Below, piece by piece: positions 22,424 through 34,559 of a stretch of 64,000 bases of DNA. Position numbers and translations under genes: made by a program. Origin of the DNA: Thinopyrum elongatum (Eukaryota > Streptophyta > Magnoliopsida > Poales > Poaceae). The stretch spans positions 299,906,362-299,970,361 of the forward strand of contig CM022303.1 of assembly GCA_011799875.1 (NCBI GenBank), read 5' to 3'. The first letter of the stretch is position 1. The number at the start of each line of letters is the position of its first letter. The notes under the pieces were generated by a model. It worked only from the letters and a program-made list of their open reading frames with translations. It made no database searches and was not told the DNA's origin.

Positions 22424-23258
22424 ATGGATCCTCATCCACTTGCTAATCTTTTTAAGAGATCCAATTATGATGAACCAATTGCTAGTGAGTTGCGTGCACT
22501 AGATTATCTTTATGAAGTTTTGCTTGAAATTCGTGAATCTGAAAATTGTGATGAAGTGTTAAAAGAAGAAATTTATGAAGTGATTCACGATAACTCCTTA
22601 AAAGAAAAGCATGATTGCAATGATGTTATTATAAATTCTATTAATATCAATTGTCCTAATAATATGCAAAACCCCAAGCTTGGGGATTCTAATTTTGCCA
22701 TGTCCACTACTTATTGCAATGATCATGATTGGGGCGATTCTTCTTATGACCTTGAAAATTTATTTTAGCCTCATGATGAATATGTTTGCGATAATATTGA
22801 AAGTGGGTTTGGAAGAGTGTCAACTTTAGCTAAAAATAAACCCACCTATTTTGGAGAGTGTACAATCTTATGAAACTTTTGATAAAAGTGGGCTTGGAGA
22901 GGTCATGACTTTAATTGATGATCCCACTATTTTGGAAGAGTGTCAACTTTGCATGCATGTGGATCATGTAGAGAATATGTTATGTGATAGCTATATTGTT
23001 GAATTTGAATATGATCCCACATGTAATTATTATGAGAGAGGAAAATATTGTGGTAGAAATTTTCGTGTTACTAAATTACCTCTTGTTATGTTGAGATTGC
23101 TATTGTTTCTTTCTTCTTTGCATTTGCTAGTTTTTGCTTGCCTTTATAATTTGTTTTCCTACAAAATGCCTATGCATAGGAAGTATGTTAGACTTAAATA
23201 TGTTTGTCACATGTTTTATGATGCTCTCTTCGTGTTTCAATTGCTATCTTTCATGTGA
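22424..23258 (+). pseudogene. Unknown ORF of the non-autonomous element, copy 2
   Basis: Same protein as copy 1 (MDPHPLANLF start). The first ~110 codons differ from copy 1 at only a couple of bases. It is stopped by TAG at 22766-22768 where copy 1 has AAG, and an extra T near 22854 shifts the frame. The C-terminal part remains open to 23258 and keeps the hydrophobic stretch (MLRLLLFLSSLHLLVFACLY), ending LLSFM. The two copies are broken at different places, so the ancestor was intact when the units separated. Confidence 0.6.
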
Positions 23259-26053
23259 GCATCATTTAAATTATCAACGCCTAGCTAAAATGCTTTAAAG
23301 AAAAGCGCTTGTTCGGAGACAACCCAATATTTCTCTTTTCTTTTTTATGAAATAAATGTTATTACCTCTGTAGTAATTTTGTTTTGGTGTTTTAATTAGT
23401 GTTTGAGCCAAGCAAGACCTTTGGGATGGTCTATGGTGATAGTTGATTTGATCTTGCTGAAAAACAGAAACTTTCGCGCTCATTGCCGAAAATTCAATAA
23501 ATCACAGAGACGTGATTTTGATCTGAATATTTTACAAAAGATTGATATACAAATTTCCCAGGTTTTCCTAATTTTTCAGAATTTTTGGAGTTACATAAGT
23601 ATATGCAATTTCCAGATTACTAAAGACTGATCTGTTTTTTGACAGATTCTGTTTTCTATGTGTTGTTTGCTTATTTTGATGAATCTATGGGTAGTATCGG
23701 GGGGTATGAACCATGGATAAGTTGGAATAAAGTATATATTACACCAATATAAATAAAGAATTAGTTCACAACAGTACCTAAAGTGGTGATTTATTTTATT
23801 ATACTAACGGATCTTATGAGTTTTTTTCTGTTGAGTTTTGTGTTGTGAAGTTTTCATGTTTTGGGTAAAGATTTGATGGGCAATGGAATAAGGAGTGGCA
23901 AGAGCCTAAGCTTGGGGATGCCCAAGGCACCACAACATAATATTCAAGGACAACCAAGCATCTAACCTTTGGGATGCCCCGGATGGCATCCCCTCTTTGA
24001 CTTCGTCCATCGGTAAATCTACTTGAGGCTATATTTTTATTCACCACATGATATGTGTTTTGCTTGGAGCGTCTTGTATGATATGAGTCTTTGATTTTTA
24101 GCTTTCCACAATCATCCTTGCTGTACACATCTTTTAAGAGGGACACACATGAATCAAGAATTTATTAGAATACTCTATGTGCTTCACTTATATCTTTTGA
24201 GCTAGGCAGTTTGCTCTAGTGATTCACTTATATCTTTTTAGAGCACGGCGGTGGCTTTATTTTATAGAAATTGTTGAACTCTCATGCTTCACTTATATTA
24301 TTTTGAGAGTCTCTAAACAGCATGGTAATTTTCTTAGGTTATGAATTTAGTCCTAATATGATGGTCATCCAAGAGGGATATAATAAAACTTCCATATAAA
24401 GAGCGTTGAATAAGATGAGAAGTTTGATTCCTTGCATTTGTTTTGAGATATAAAGATGGTGATATTAGAGTCATGCTAGTGAGTAATTGTGGATTGGTAG
24501 AAATACTTGTGTTAAAGTTTGTGATTCCCGTAGCATGCATCTATGGTGAACCGTTATGTGATGAAGTCGAAGCATGATTTATTTTTAGATTGTCTTCCTT
24601 ATGAGTGGTGGTCGAGGACGAGCAATGGTCTTTTCCTACCAATCTATCCCCCTAGGAGCATGCGTGTAGTACTTTGTTTTGATAGCCAATAAATTTTTGC
24701 AATAAGTATGTTAATTCTTTATGACTAATGCTGAGTCCATGGATTATACGCACTCTCACCCTTCCACCATTGCTAGCCTCTCTAGTACCGCGCAACTTTC
24801 ACCGGTGCATTAAACCCAACATATACCTTCCTCAAAACAGCCACCATGCCTACCTATTATGGCATTTCCATAGCCATTCCGAGATATATTGCCATGCAAC
24901 TTCCACCGTTCCGTTTTATTATGACACGCACCATCATTTTCATACTGCTTTGCATGATCATGTAGTTGGCATAATATTTGTGGCAAGGACACCGTTCATA
25001 ATTTTTATACATGCACTCTTGATCATTGCACATCCCGGTACACTGCCGGAGGCATTTATATAGATTCATATCTTGTTCTAGTATCGAGTTGAAATTGTTG
25101 AGTTGTAAGTAAATAAAAGTGTGATGATCATCATTATTAGAGCAATGTCCCATGTGAGGAAAGGATGATGGAAGCTATGATTCTCTCACAAGTTGGAATG
25201 AGTCTCCGGACTTTACAAAAAATAAAAGAAGCCAAAAGAAGCCCAAATTAAAAAAAAGAGAAAAAAATTGAGAGAAAAGAGAGAAGGTACAATGTTACTA
25301 TCCATTTTCCACACTTGTGCTTCAAAGTAGCACCATGATCTTCATGATAGAGAGTATCCTATTTTGTCACTTTCATATACTAGTTGAAATTTTTCATTAT
25401 AGAACTTGGCTTGTATATTCCAATGATGGGCTTCCTCAAATTGCCCTCGGTCTTCGTGAGCAATCAAGTTGGATGCACACCCACTTAGTTTCTTTTTGAG
25501 CTTTCATACACTTATAGCTCTAGTGCATCCGTTGCATGGCAATCCCTACTCACTAACATTGATATCTATTGATGGGCATATCCATAGCCCGTTAATACGC
25601 CTAGTTGATGTGAGACTTTCTCCTTCTTTTTGTCTTCTCCACAACCACCATATTCTATTCCACCTATAGTGATGTATCCATGGCTCACGCTCATGTATTG
25701 CGTGAAAGTTGAAAAAGTTTGAGAACACCAAAAGTATGAAACAATTGCTTGGCTTGTCATCGGGGTTGTGCATGATAAAATACTTTGTGTGATGAAGATG
25801 GAGCATAGCCAGAATATATGATTTTGTAGGGATAACTTTCTTTGGCCATGTTATTTTGAGAAGACATGATTGCTTTATTAGTATGCTTGAAATATTATTG
25901 TTTTTATGTCAATATTAAACTTTTGTTTTGAATCTTATGGATCTGAATATTCACGCCACAATAAAGAAAATTACATGGATAAATATGTTAGGTAGCATTC
26001 CACATCAAAAATTCTGTTTTTATCATTTACCTACTCGAGGACGATTTGGAATT
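23259..26053 (+). other. Non-coding internal region, unit 2
   Basis: It parallels 17839-20580 with many substitutions and small indels. The AAGCTTGGGGATGCCC boxes are at 23908 and, in mutated form, 23965. No ORF with support. Confidence 0.6.
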
Positions 26054-26055
26054 AA

Positions 26056-26068
26056 GCTTGGGGATGCT
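26056..26068 (+). promoter_or_regulatory. Polypurine tract before LTR 3
   Basis: GCTTGGGGATGCT directly precedes the TGATACG start of LTR 3, as in unit 1. Confidence 0.75.
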
Positions 26069-27654
26069 TGATACGTCTCCAACGTATCTATAATTTTTGA
26101 TTGTTCCATGCTATTATATTATCTATTTTGGATGTTTTATATGCATTAATAAGTTATTTTATATTATTTTTGGGACTAACTTATTAACCTAGAGCCCAGT
26201 GCTAGTTTCTGGTTTTTCCTTGTTTTTGAGTTTTACAGAAAAGGAATAGCAAACGGAGTCCAAATGGAATAAAACTTTACGATGATTTTTCTTGGACCAG
26301 AAGACATCCACGTAGCTTGGATAGGGGTCAGAAGAGTCCCGAGGGCACCACAAGCCCTCAGGCCGCGCCCTAGGAGGGGGGGCGTGCCTCCCTGGCTTGT
26401 GGGCCCCTTGGGAGTCCTCCAACCCTAATTCTCGCGCTATAAATTCCCAAATATTCCCAAACCAACAGAAGCATCCACGAAAATACTTTTCCACCGTCGC
26501 AAGCCTCTGTTCCCGTGAGATCCCATCTTGGGGCCTTTTCCGGCACCCTGCCGAAGAGGGATTCGATCACGAAGGGCCTCTACATCAACCTTGTTGCCCT
26601 TCTGATGAAGCGTGAGTAGTTTACCAGAGACCTACGGCTTCATAGCTACTAGCTAGATGGCTTCTTCTCTCTCTTCGATCTTCAATACAATGTTCTCCTC
26701 GATGTTCTTGGAGATCTATCCGATGTAATATTCTTTTGCGGTGTGTTTGTCGAGATCCGATGAATTGTGGATTTATGATCAGATTATCTATGAATATTAT
26801 TTGAGTCTTCTCGGAACTCTTTTATGCATGATTTAATATCTTTGTATTTCTCTTGGAATTATCGGTTTGGTTTGGCCAACTAGATTAGTTTTTCTTGCAA
26901 TGGGAGAGGTGCTTAGTTTTGGGTTCAATCTTGCGGTGTCCTCACCCAGTGACATAGTAGGGGTAGCGAGGCACGTATTGTATTGTTGCCATCAAGGGTA
27001 AAAAGATGGGGTTTTCATCATATTGCTTGAGTTTATCCCTCTACATCATGTCATCTTACTTAAAGCGTTGCTCTGTTCTTATGAACTTAATACTCTAGAT
27101 GCAGGCAGGAGTCAGTCTATGTGTGGAGTAATTGTAGTAGATGCAGAATCGTTTCGGTCTACTTGACACGGACGTGATGCCTATATTTATAATCATTGCC
27201 TTGGATATCGTCATAACTTTGCGCTTTTCTATCAATTGCTCGACAGTAATTTGTTCACCCACCGTATTATTTTCTTTCAAGAGAGAAGCCTCTAGTGAAA
27301 CCTATGGCCCCGGGTCTATTTTCCATCATATATTTTCAGATCTATAAACCAAAAAACCCAAAAATACCTTGCTGCAATTTATTTGTTTTTACTTTGTTTT
27401 ACGTTTTAGTAATCTTTTATACCTATCTCTATTAGATCTCACTCTTGTTCGAGACCGTGAAGGGAAAGACAACCCCTTTTTCGGGTTGAGTGCAAGTGTT
27501 TGTTAGTTTGTGCATGTGCATAGATTGGAAACTTGCTTGTGCCTCCTACTGTATTGATACCTTGGTTCTTAACTGAGGTAAATACTTATCTCTACTTTGC
27601 TGCATCACCCTTTCCTCTTCAAGGGAAAAATCAATGCAAGCTCAAGAAGTAGCA
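26069..27654 (+). repeat. LTR 3 of the array
   Basis: It starts TGATACGTCTCCAACGTATC and ends AGAAGTAGCA; TATAAAT at 26438-26444. Its last 350 bases differ from LTRs 1 and 2 at many sites where those two agree (for example GGGAAAGAC for GGGATTGAC). GTGGG follows and does not match the sequence before LTR 1. Confidence 0.9.
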
Positions 27655-27724
27655 GTGGGCACCAAACATGGGCGGCAAACACACATTTGATTCAAACTCA
27701 TCCGAAAGACCTCTCTCTCCCTCT

Positions 27725-28095
27725 ATTTTCCCCTTCATACACGTGGGCGGCAAAACAAACTCTCCTCGGCCGAAATCGATGTAGGAAATTTTTTTAAATA
27801 GTGGCAGGTGTGTAATTTCACTCAGACATGACAAAACCGCCCTACCTTTCAGCCCCGTTCATACACCGTGGGCGCCAACCGTGGGCGGCAAAACACCCTC
27901 TCCTCGCCCAAAATCACTATCGGCAAATACTGGGGAGATGCGAGATTACCGTCCTATCCCCATCCGACGAGATGCCCGAAATTTTAAGCGAGGGCTAAGT
28001 TCGTTACTTTCCCACATTTCAGACAAGCGTGTCCAAAGTTTGAGATCCCCTCCCCTTCAATTTCCCCATTCATACACCATCGGCGCCACAACAAC
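27725..28095. repeat. Dispersed TTCATACAC(C)GTGGGCG motif, three copies
   Basis: CCCCTTCATACACGTGGGCG (about 27732), CCGTTCATACACCGTGGGCG (about 27869) and CCCATTCATACACCATCGGC (about 28067) recur in GC-rich DNA together with GGCAAAAC(A)AACTCTCC-type sequence. The context looks like a 5' UTR or promoter rather than coding sequence. Confidence 0.6.
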
Positions 28096-28129
28096 CTTCC
28101 CACACCGACCAGCCTCCTCCGTCCGCCAC

Positions 28130-28480
28130 ACCATCCTCCACCTTGCCGGAGCTGCTACCCCTACCCCGTCGTCCACTCCAAGAGATGGATGTCTCTCATC
28201 CATAGCACCGGACCAGGATCCTTTCATCGCGTCCTCTCGCTTCATCGGCGCCGTCGTCCACCTTCCCGTTGCCGCTCCTATGACCGCCTCGTCCACGGCA
28301 ATAGGACTTACCCCCCGATGCCGCCGTCTACCGTCTCAAGTCTTCTTCTGCGCCACCGACAGCCATCGCAGCAGCAGCACCCTCAACGTATCAGCAGGGG
28401 CCTACACGGCGTCGTAAGAGAGGTGGTACTCTTTCATATCTTCTTAAGTTATTGATCTCACCCAGAAAATAGATCATAAC
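28130..28480 (+). other. GC-rich segment, possible first exon, not assigned
   Basis: Open in several frames, rich in Ser, Pro and Ala codons (for example GAATPTPSSTPRDGC). The composition is like a grass 5' leader or signal region but nothing matches a known family, and the three-exon continuation is not evident. Confidence 0.25.
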
Positions 28481-28974
28481 TTGTTTACTGTACTTTTGTT
28501 GTCCATACCAAATTGTAGTGGCTAGTTGAAAGCAAACATTGGTTGCGAAGTAGCCTTTGTCCGGTTTGCACCTTTAGATCCGCCATGGTACGGTCACTAT
28601 ACTCGTAAAGCTTATGGTTTCCCCATTATATTCACTACCATCATTGTAGGTGATTCATGTCGTGCTAGCACTGCTCCTCAAGACCTCAACCCATCAAGCG
28701 AAACAACATGCCACTCATAATTCCAAAGCTTAGTTGTTGAAGGATGAATCTATATGATGCTCATATTACTAAAACAGAGAACATTTAATTGGTCAGCTAA
28801 TGTTCCTATATTCATTTTGAAAAGCATGTGCACCACATATAGAGAGATAACAGGGATTTGCATTTCTATGTGCACTCTGGTTCATCATGGGTGGGCAACA
28901 CACATTGTATTATCTAAAATTTGCATGCTCTTTGTTATCATGTTCCACTTCTGTTCTTCTTAATAAGTATATTA

Positions 28975-29232
28975 CTTCCTCCATTCCTAAACTGCCTTGG
29001 GTGTGTGTGTGTTGTGGTGGTGTGCGTTTGTACCGGGTGTTGTTCATCGTTGCTTTATTTATTAAGCGGGGCGAAAGCCTTTTTCGGTAAAACATAAGTC
29101 GTTTTAGATATTCCAATAAGAACTACATGCGGATGTATATAGACATATTTTAGAGTGTACATTCACTCATTTTGCTCCGTATGTAGTCCGCATTCGAATC
29201 TCTAAGAGACTTATATTTAGGAACGGAGGGAG
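28975..29232. mobile_element. Stowaway (Thalos-like) MITE in repeat unit A
   Basis: Ends CTTCCTCCATTCCTAAA and TATTTAGGAACGGAGGGAG are inverted; TA on both sides (28973-28974, 29233-29234). The body (GTATATAGACATATTTTAGA, TTTTGCTCCGTATGTAGTCC) is typical of the Thalos family. It is interrupted near its left end by a short LINE tail. Confidence 0.88.
28994..29090 (+). mobile_element. LINE 3' tail nested in the MITE (unit A)
   Basis: TTTATTTATTAAGCGGGGCG, AAAGCCTTTTTCGGTAAAA is a typical Triticeae LINE 3' end, with a GCGAAAGC(C) hairpin-like motif and a short A-run. AAAC occurs at both junctions as a possible target duplication. About 100 bp remain. Confidence 0.65.
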
Positions 29233-29253
29233 TAGAACAGTATGTTCCTTGTC

Positions 29254-32200
29254 TGTCACAGCCCTAGAAGTGCTTGTAATTAGTTGCATTAAGGCGTCCA
29301 TGCATCATGTTTGAATTTTGTTAAACTTGAAATGGGGATGTTCAAACCCTTGCACCAAATGGAATTCAACCAGACTCAATTTAAAATCATTTCAATCAAC
29401 CCAAAATGCCCTTCAGAAAAGTTCATCATTTTTGAATTGGTTCAGAACCTCTGAAAAAAATGGTGCACATTTTTCTAGGTCATCCTGGATTTTTGAATTA
29501 AATCATAAAGTATTTAAATTTGGGCATTTAATTGCTATAAATATTTTAAATGTCCAAATAATCCTGAAAACAGTAGAGGGCTATTGGGAATATTCCAATA
29601 TGTGCCCACAATTTATTCCAGGATTTATAAAAATGGTTTAGTACTTTTACTAAATCAAAATAGACAAAAGAATATAGAAAAATAGAAATAAAAGAGAAAG
29701 ACAGAGAGAGACTCACCTGGCAGACTACAATACGGCCCAGCACTGTAGCTAGCCAGCCCAGCCCACCAGGGGCTCCTCCCTGTCGTCTTCCACCTCCTGC
29801 CAGTGGGCAGGAGGGCGTGTGCCCGACGCACGCGCGCACGCAGCCCCGGCCACCTCCTACTTCCGCCGACCGCCTGGAGATGGCTAAAGACGCCACGCAC
29901 CCCTGGCTCCCTCTCGACTCTTCCTCGTCCCCATCTCCTCCCCTGGCTCTCTCCCTCACCCGCCCCAAGCGCGCTCGCCGCCGCCGTTCACTGCCACCGC
30001 GGCCACAGCCACCGCCTTGCCTTCCCATCCAGTTCTCGAGCTACGTATCCTCGCGCCTAAGCTGTCCGCCGAGCCACGCACCTCTGGGTGCCCTGCAACG
30101 CCGCCATCATTGTCGTCTTCGCCCTCGGTCGCCGTGGATCCACGCCGTCGATTCGGGAGCTACAGATCGTCCCCGACCTCGACCTCGCGCTTGTTGGTCT
30201 CGCTGTGAGCCTCTGCACCGAACCTCTCTCTCCCCGATGCCGATTTCTTCCTCTAACCGTGGGCTCAGTCGAGCCGGAGAGTTCATCGCCGCCGGCCACG
30301 AGGTCGCCATGGCTAGATCTCACGAAAGTCATGTCCGAGCGTACCACCGTGTTTTGCACATGCCTAGGCGACGAACGCGACCACCCAATCGCCCTGCCAT
30401 GCGCCGTAGGCCTTTCCCGTCGAGGCCGAGATAGCACCGCTGCCCCGAGCTCGTTTCCGGCAAACTTCGGCGACCCCGCGCCCAGCTACCTGCTCCCCTT
30501 GATGCGGACGAGCACGGGCTGCGCCCCAGTGGCCTCGGTCGTCGCTCTCGTGCCCTTCCGAGCGGTCACCACCATGTTTCCAGGTCGCTGGCGTTGAGCT
30601 ATGGTGATGCTAACATGGCTGGTTAATTAGGACTAACAAACATAGTTAATTAACCCTAATGACCCTCTGGGTCACTGACTGCTGGGCCCCGGCCCTGTTA
30701 ACTGTTAGTTAGGTTTTAATTAAACCTTTTAGCCACTGTTACGCTGACAGGTAGGCCCCACCAGTTAGCTTTGACTTTGGTCAACACTGACGTCACTGTG
30801 ACATACTGTTGATGCAGTAAAGCCTTTCTAAGATTTTAAATAAGTCAGAAGTGATTTATTTATTTCAGAAAATGCATAAGACTTCTAAAAATCATAGAAA
30901 TTCAACCGTAACTCCAAATGAAATAATTTATATATGAAAAATTATCAAAAAAATCCAATCTGTCCAATGGTACTATTTTCATGCATGTTAAAGCAAGTTA
31001 AACATGCTGATCAGGTCAAATAAATTAATTGGCATTTGAATATTAACATATGGAGTTTGAATTTGAATCTTTGGTGCAAACCAACTTTCTAATCTGGTTG
31101 CTAGCTGCATTAGCTCAATCACTAGCATATGGCCATGTCATGATCATGCATCATATTGTTGCATTGCATTGATTGTGTTCCCTCTTGTTTTCTGGTGTTT
31201 GTCCCCTCTTAGTAAACGTTGTTCCGATGATGTGATCGATGACACTGATGAAGACACAATGCTATCTTCAGAAGTGCCAGGCAAGCAAACCCCCTTTGAG
31301 CATTCCGATACAATCCCACTCCCTCGCTCCTTCTCTCTTTTACTGCATTAGGACAACAACGATTCAATTGTTACATGTTGTGGTACTTGAACCCATTCCT
31401 CTGGATGTCCTGTCTTTGCCATAGTAAATAGCTGAAACCCACTAGCATGAGTAGGAGTTTTTTGAGCCATGATGTGCCTACCCATTCATGCTTGCTTGTT
31501 ATGCCTGCTATGCTTAGAGTTATGTCAGATCTGATTCATCTAGGATGGATTGGGATGGTGGTGAACATGTCCTACTGTTGAGAGCTAAGTGTGTGAACAC
31601 GATTTGGTAAAGGTAGTGATGAGAGGCCATCTAGGAGTACATGGTGAGTTGTCTCATTGAAACCATCCTCAGGAATAGAGTTATGTGATTGTGATCCAAG
31701 ACAGTTACTACCACACATTGGAATGCTTAAGTGCCCCTCTTGACTTATTAATCGCCTCGATCTCCGTCCAGGGGTTACAACTAGTTTCTGGTGTTTGTAG
31801 GATATGTGTTGGAGGACGTGCGTAGCACTGACCCTAGGGGTGGCTATGATGCGGTAGATACACCATGGCCCGATGTACCGAGGCACCTGTTTGGTGGGCT
31901 CGGGAACCCTGCACACATCGTTTGGGGCCGTAGTGGAAACCTCGGCTGGACCTCCTTGCGGATGGAACCCGAATAGGCGATAAACCTGGACTAGAGACTT
32001 GTGTGGTTAGTCAGGTCAAGGTCGACACCCTCGCTGGGCTTCCGCTTGAAGGTTGCCGAGTACATGTCGTGTAAACGGCGGTAAGTGGTGAGAGCGTGTG
32101 TGAAGAAGTACACCCATGCAGGGTTATAAATGATCTATTCGAATAGTCGTGTCCGCGGATATGGACTACTTGGAAAGCTTACATTGTTCATAGATAACTG

Positions 32201-33290
32201 GAAGTGGATACTCTAAAATGCGCAAGGTAAGTGTGAGTGCTATGGATGGCCTTCTCATAGGGAGACGGGAGCGGATCCATAGTGGTGTATTGATATGGTG
32301 AATATGTGGACTCGTGTGCGCTTTCTCACCTCATAGAAAATGCTGGTAGACATAGTTCTGGATAGCCACTGAGTCAAAGCTGGCTTGTTGCAGTCAAACT
32401 CCACCACCCCTTTGTTGATACTGATGCATATGTAGATAGTTCTGATGTAAGTCTTGCTGAGTACATTTGTACTCACGTTTGCTTAATTTATGTTTTGCAG
32501 AGAGACTTCAGTCTCATTAGTAGTTTCACGTGGGCTTCAATGGTTAGCTTGGGAATCCCAGACAGAGGTCTGGTTCCTATGGAGGGTCTTGTAGATAGTC
32601 AGGCTTTCTAGCCTTCTTTCTTTTCAGTTGTCTGTACTCAGACAGGATAAGTTTTCGCATGTGCTTGTTGCTTGTATGCTTGTATGATGGGTCTTGTGAC
32701 CCCTGTTTGTAATATCATACTATGTATGGCTCCTCGGAGCCTTTTAATTAAATACTCTGAGTCGTAGAGTTATGTTGTGATGCCATGTTGTATCTGCACA
32801 TGCCGTGCATATTGTGTGCATGTTATTGAAATGCTTTGGTATGTGTGGGATCCGACACCTAGTTGTTTATTCTTGGTAGCCTTCCTTATTCGGAAATGTC
32901 TCCTAGTGCTTCCACCGGAACACATGGATTGATCGGCATGTGTCCTTTGCTCCTGTGTCTGTCCCTACGGGGAAATTTCATGTGGTGTTCTCCGGAGTCC
33001 TGATAGCTTGCTGCAGCCCAGTTACATTCGCTGCTGACAGACACATGCATTGTTGGGTCATGTATGCCCGTCCCTGTAATTTTGTGCCACCTTGGGTTTA
33101 CGACTAGTCATGTCGGCCCGGGTTCTCGGTCATATGGATGCTAGCGACACAATCATATACGTGAGCTAGAAGGCGCAAACGGTCCCAGACAAGGTAAGGC
33201 TGCAGCTGTGGGAATACCGTGCGTGAAGCCGCAAAGTGATATGAAGTGTTACATGCTAGATCGGTGTGAGTTAGGATCAGGGTCCTGACA
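29254..33290. mobile_element. 4.0-kb solo LTR with target duplication, in repeat unit A
   Basis: It starts TGTCACAGCCCTAGAAG and ends AGGGTCCTGACA. TTGTC precedes (29249-29253) and TTGTT follows (33291-33295), a 5-bp duplication with one change. The sister repeat units show the unbroken target (CCTTGTTGGGAAG at 35615), which fixes both boundaries. There is no primer-binding site, polypurine tract or pol, so it is a solo LTR, of an unusually long gypsy type. A GC-rich island (29720-30600) inside it keeps several long frames open by composition alone; I do not call these genes. Confidence 0.88.
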
Positions 33291-34299
33291 TTGTTGGGAA
33301 GTGGAGCAGGGACTTTTGCAGTCGATGGGTCTATTGGGTCGCTTCAAATGGATGCTTTCAACTATTCTAGATGCTCTGCCATAATATCCGAGAAATGTTG
33401 GGAGCTATGTCGTCTTTGAGAGTCTAGACTGATAGTAATAGTATTGTGCCTTCAGTTGAATAGAGCTGCCCCTTTTGGGGGCGAAGCCTTTCCGAACCCT
33501 TTCTAGCCGTACCGGCAATACAAGCCCATACGTTCCAGTTAGTTCCACTTTCCTGATTTTACTCATGATGCTTAGGGTTTTCCCCTTTTATCTACACTAC
33601 TATGATCTGCGTAGGTGCTTTCTGTCGTACTAGCAGTACTCCACCCTTCAAGCTAAACAACACAACACTCATAATTCGAAAGCTTAGTTATTCAAATATG
33701 ATTGTGATATGATACTAATATTAGTTAACAGACACATTTAATTGGTTAGCTAAAGGTCCCACTTGGGTTTCCAAATGCATGTCGCGACATATAGAGAGAC
33801 AACAGGAATTGCATTTCTTTGTCACTTGTTGACTGTACTTTCTTGTCCATACCAAATCTTAGTTGTTATTTCAAAGCAAACATCGGTTCCTAAGTACCCT
33901 TTGTGTGGTTTGCATCTTCAGATCTGCCATGCCACTGCCACGGCAATACTATACTCATCATGCTTACGGTTTCCCCATTTTATGATGACCACGATCAACC
34001 TACGTGATTCGTGTCGTAATAGCACTGCTCCACCCATCAAGCTAAACAAGCTTAGTTGTACAAATTTGAATCTAATATGATGCTGATATTAGTAAAACTG
34101 AGACAGGTTTAATTGATCAGCTAAATGTTCCTACTTTAGTTTCGAAATGCATGTGAGCCACATATGGAGAGACCGGAAGGAATAATATTTCTCTGTGCGC
34201 TCTGGTTCATCATGGGTGGGCAACACACATTGTATTATCTAAAATCTGCTTTCTCTTTGTTATCATGTTCCTCTTCTGTTCTTCTTAATAAGTATATTA

Positions 34300-34559
34300 C
34301 TTCCTCTGTTCCTAAACTGACTTGGGTGCGTGCGTGTGTTGTGGTGGCGTGCGTTTGTACCGGGTGTTGTTCATCGTTGCTTTATTTATAAAGCGGGGCG
34401 AAAGCCTTTCTCGGTAAAACATAAGTGTTTTTAGATATTCTAATAAGAACTACATACGAATGTATATAGACATATTTTAGAGTGTACATTCACTCATTTT
34501 GCTCCGTATGTAGTCCGCATTCAAATCTCCGAGAGACTTATATTTAGGAACAGAGGGAG
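34300..34559. mobile_element. Stowaway (Thalos-like) MITE in repeat unit B
   Basis: Same element, same position and the same nested LINE tail (TAAAGCGGGGCGAAAGCC, about 34320-34420) as in unit A, flanked by TA (34298-34299, 34560-34561). It was therefore duplicated together with the unit. Confidence 0.88.

Larger units (their letters stand above)
15143..27654 (+). mobile_element. Tandem Athila-like gypsy array: three LTRs, two internal regions
   Basis: Three LTRs of about 1.57-1.59 kb (15143-16712, 20596-22170, 26069-27654) alternate with two internal regions of about 3.9 kb. The two units are the same non-autonomous element: no protease, reverse transcriptase or integrase is present. The primer-binding site (TGGCGCCGTTGCCGGGG) is the Athila-lineage type. 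No 5-bp target duplication flanks the whole block (GGAAG before, GTGGG after), so it did not arise as one simple insertion; unequal recombination is the likely origin. Confidence 0.9.

Noticed and set aside
27881..28417. 178-codon frame that could be a gene start
   Set aside because: No recognisable domain; three frames are open at once; context looks like promoter or 5' UTR.
29546..30600. Long GC-rich open frames on both strands (up to about 205 codons)
   Set aside because: They lie inside the solo LTR, overlap in several frames, and encode only Pro/Arg/Ser low complexity. GC composition explains the lack of stops.
33590..33600. CACTAC at about 33595 as the missing left end of the CACTA element
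   Set aside because: It lies inside the 1.3-kb tandem repeat and recurs at the same place in the next unit, with no terminal repeat following it.
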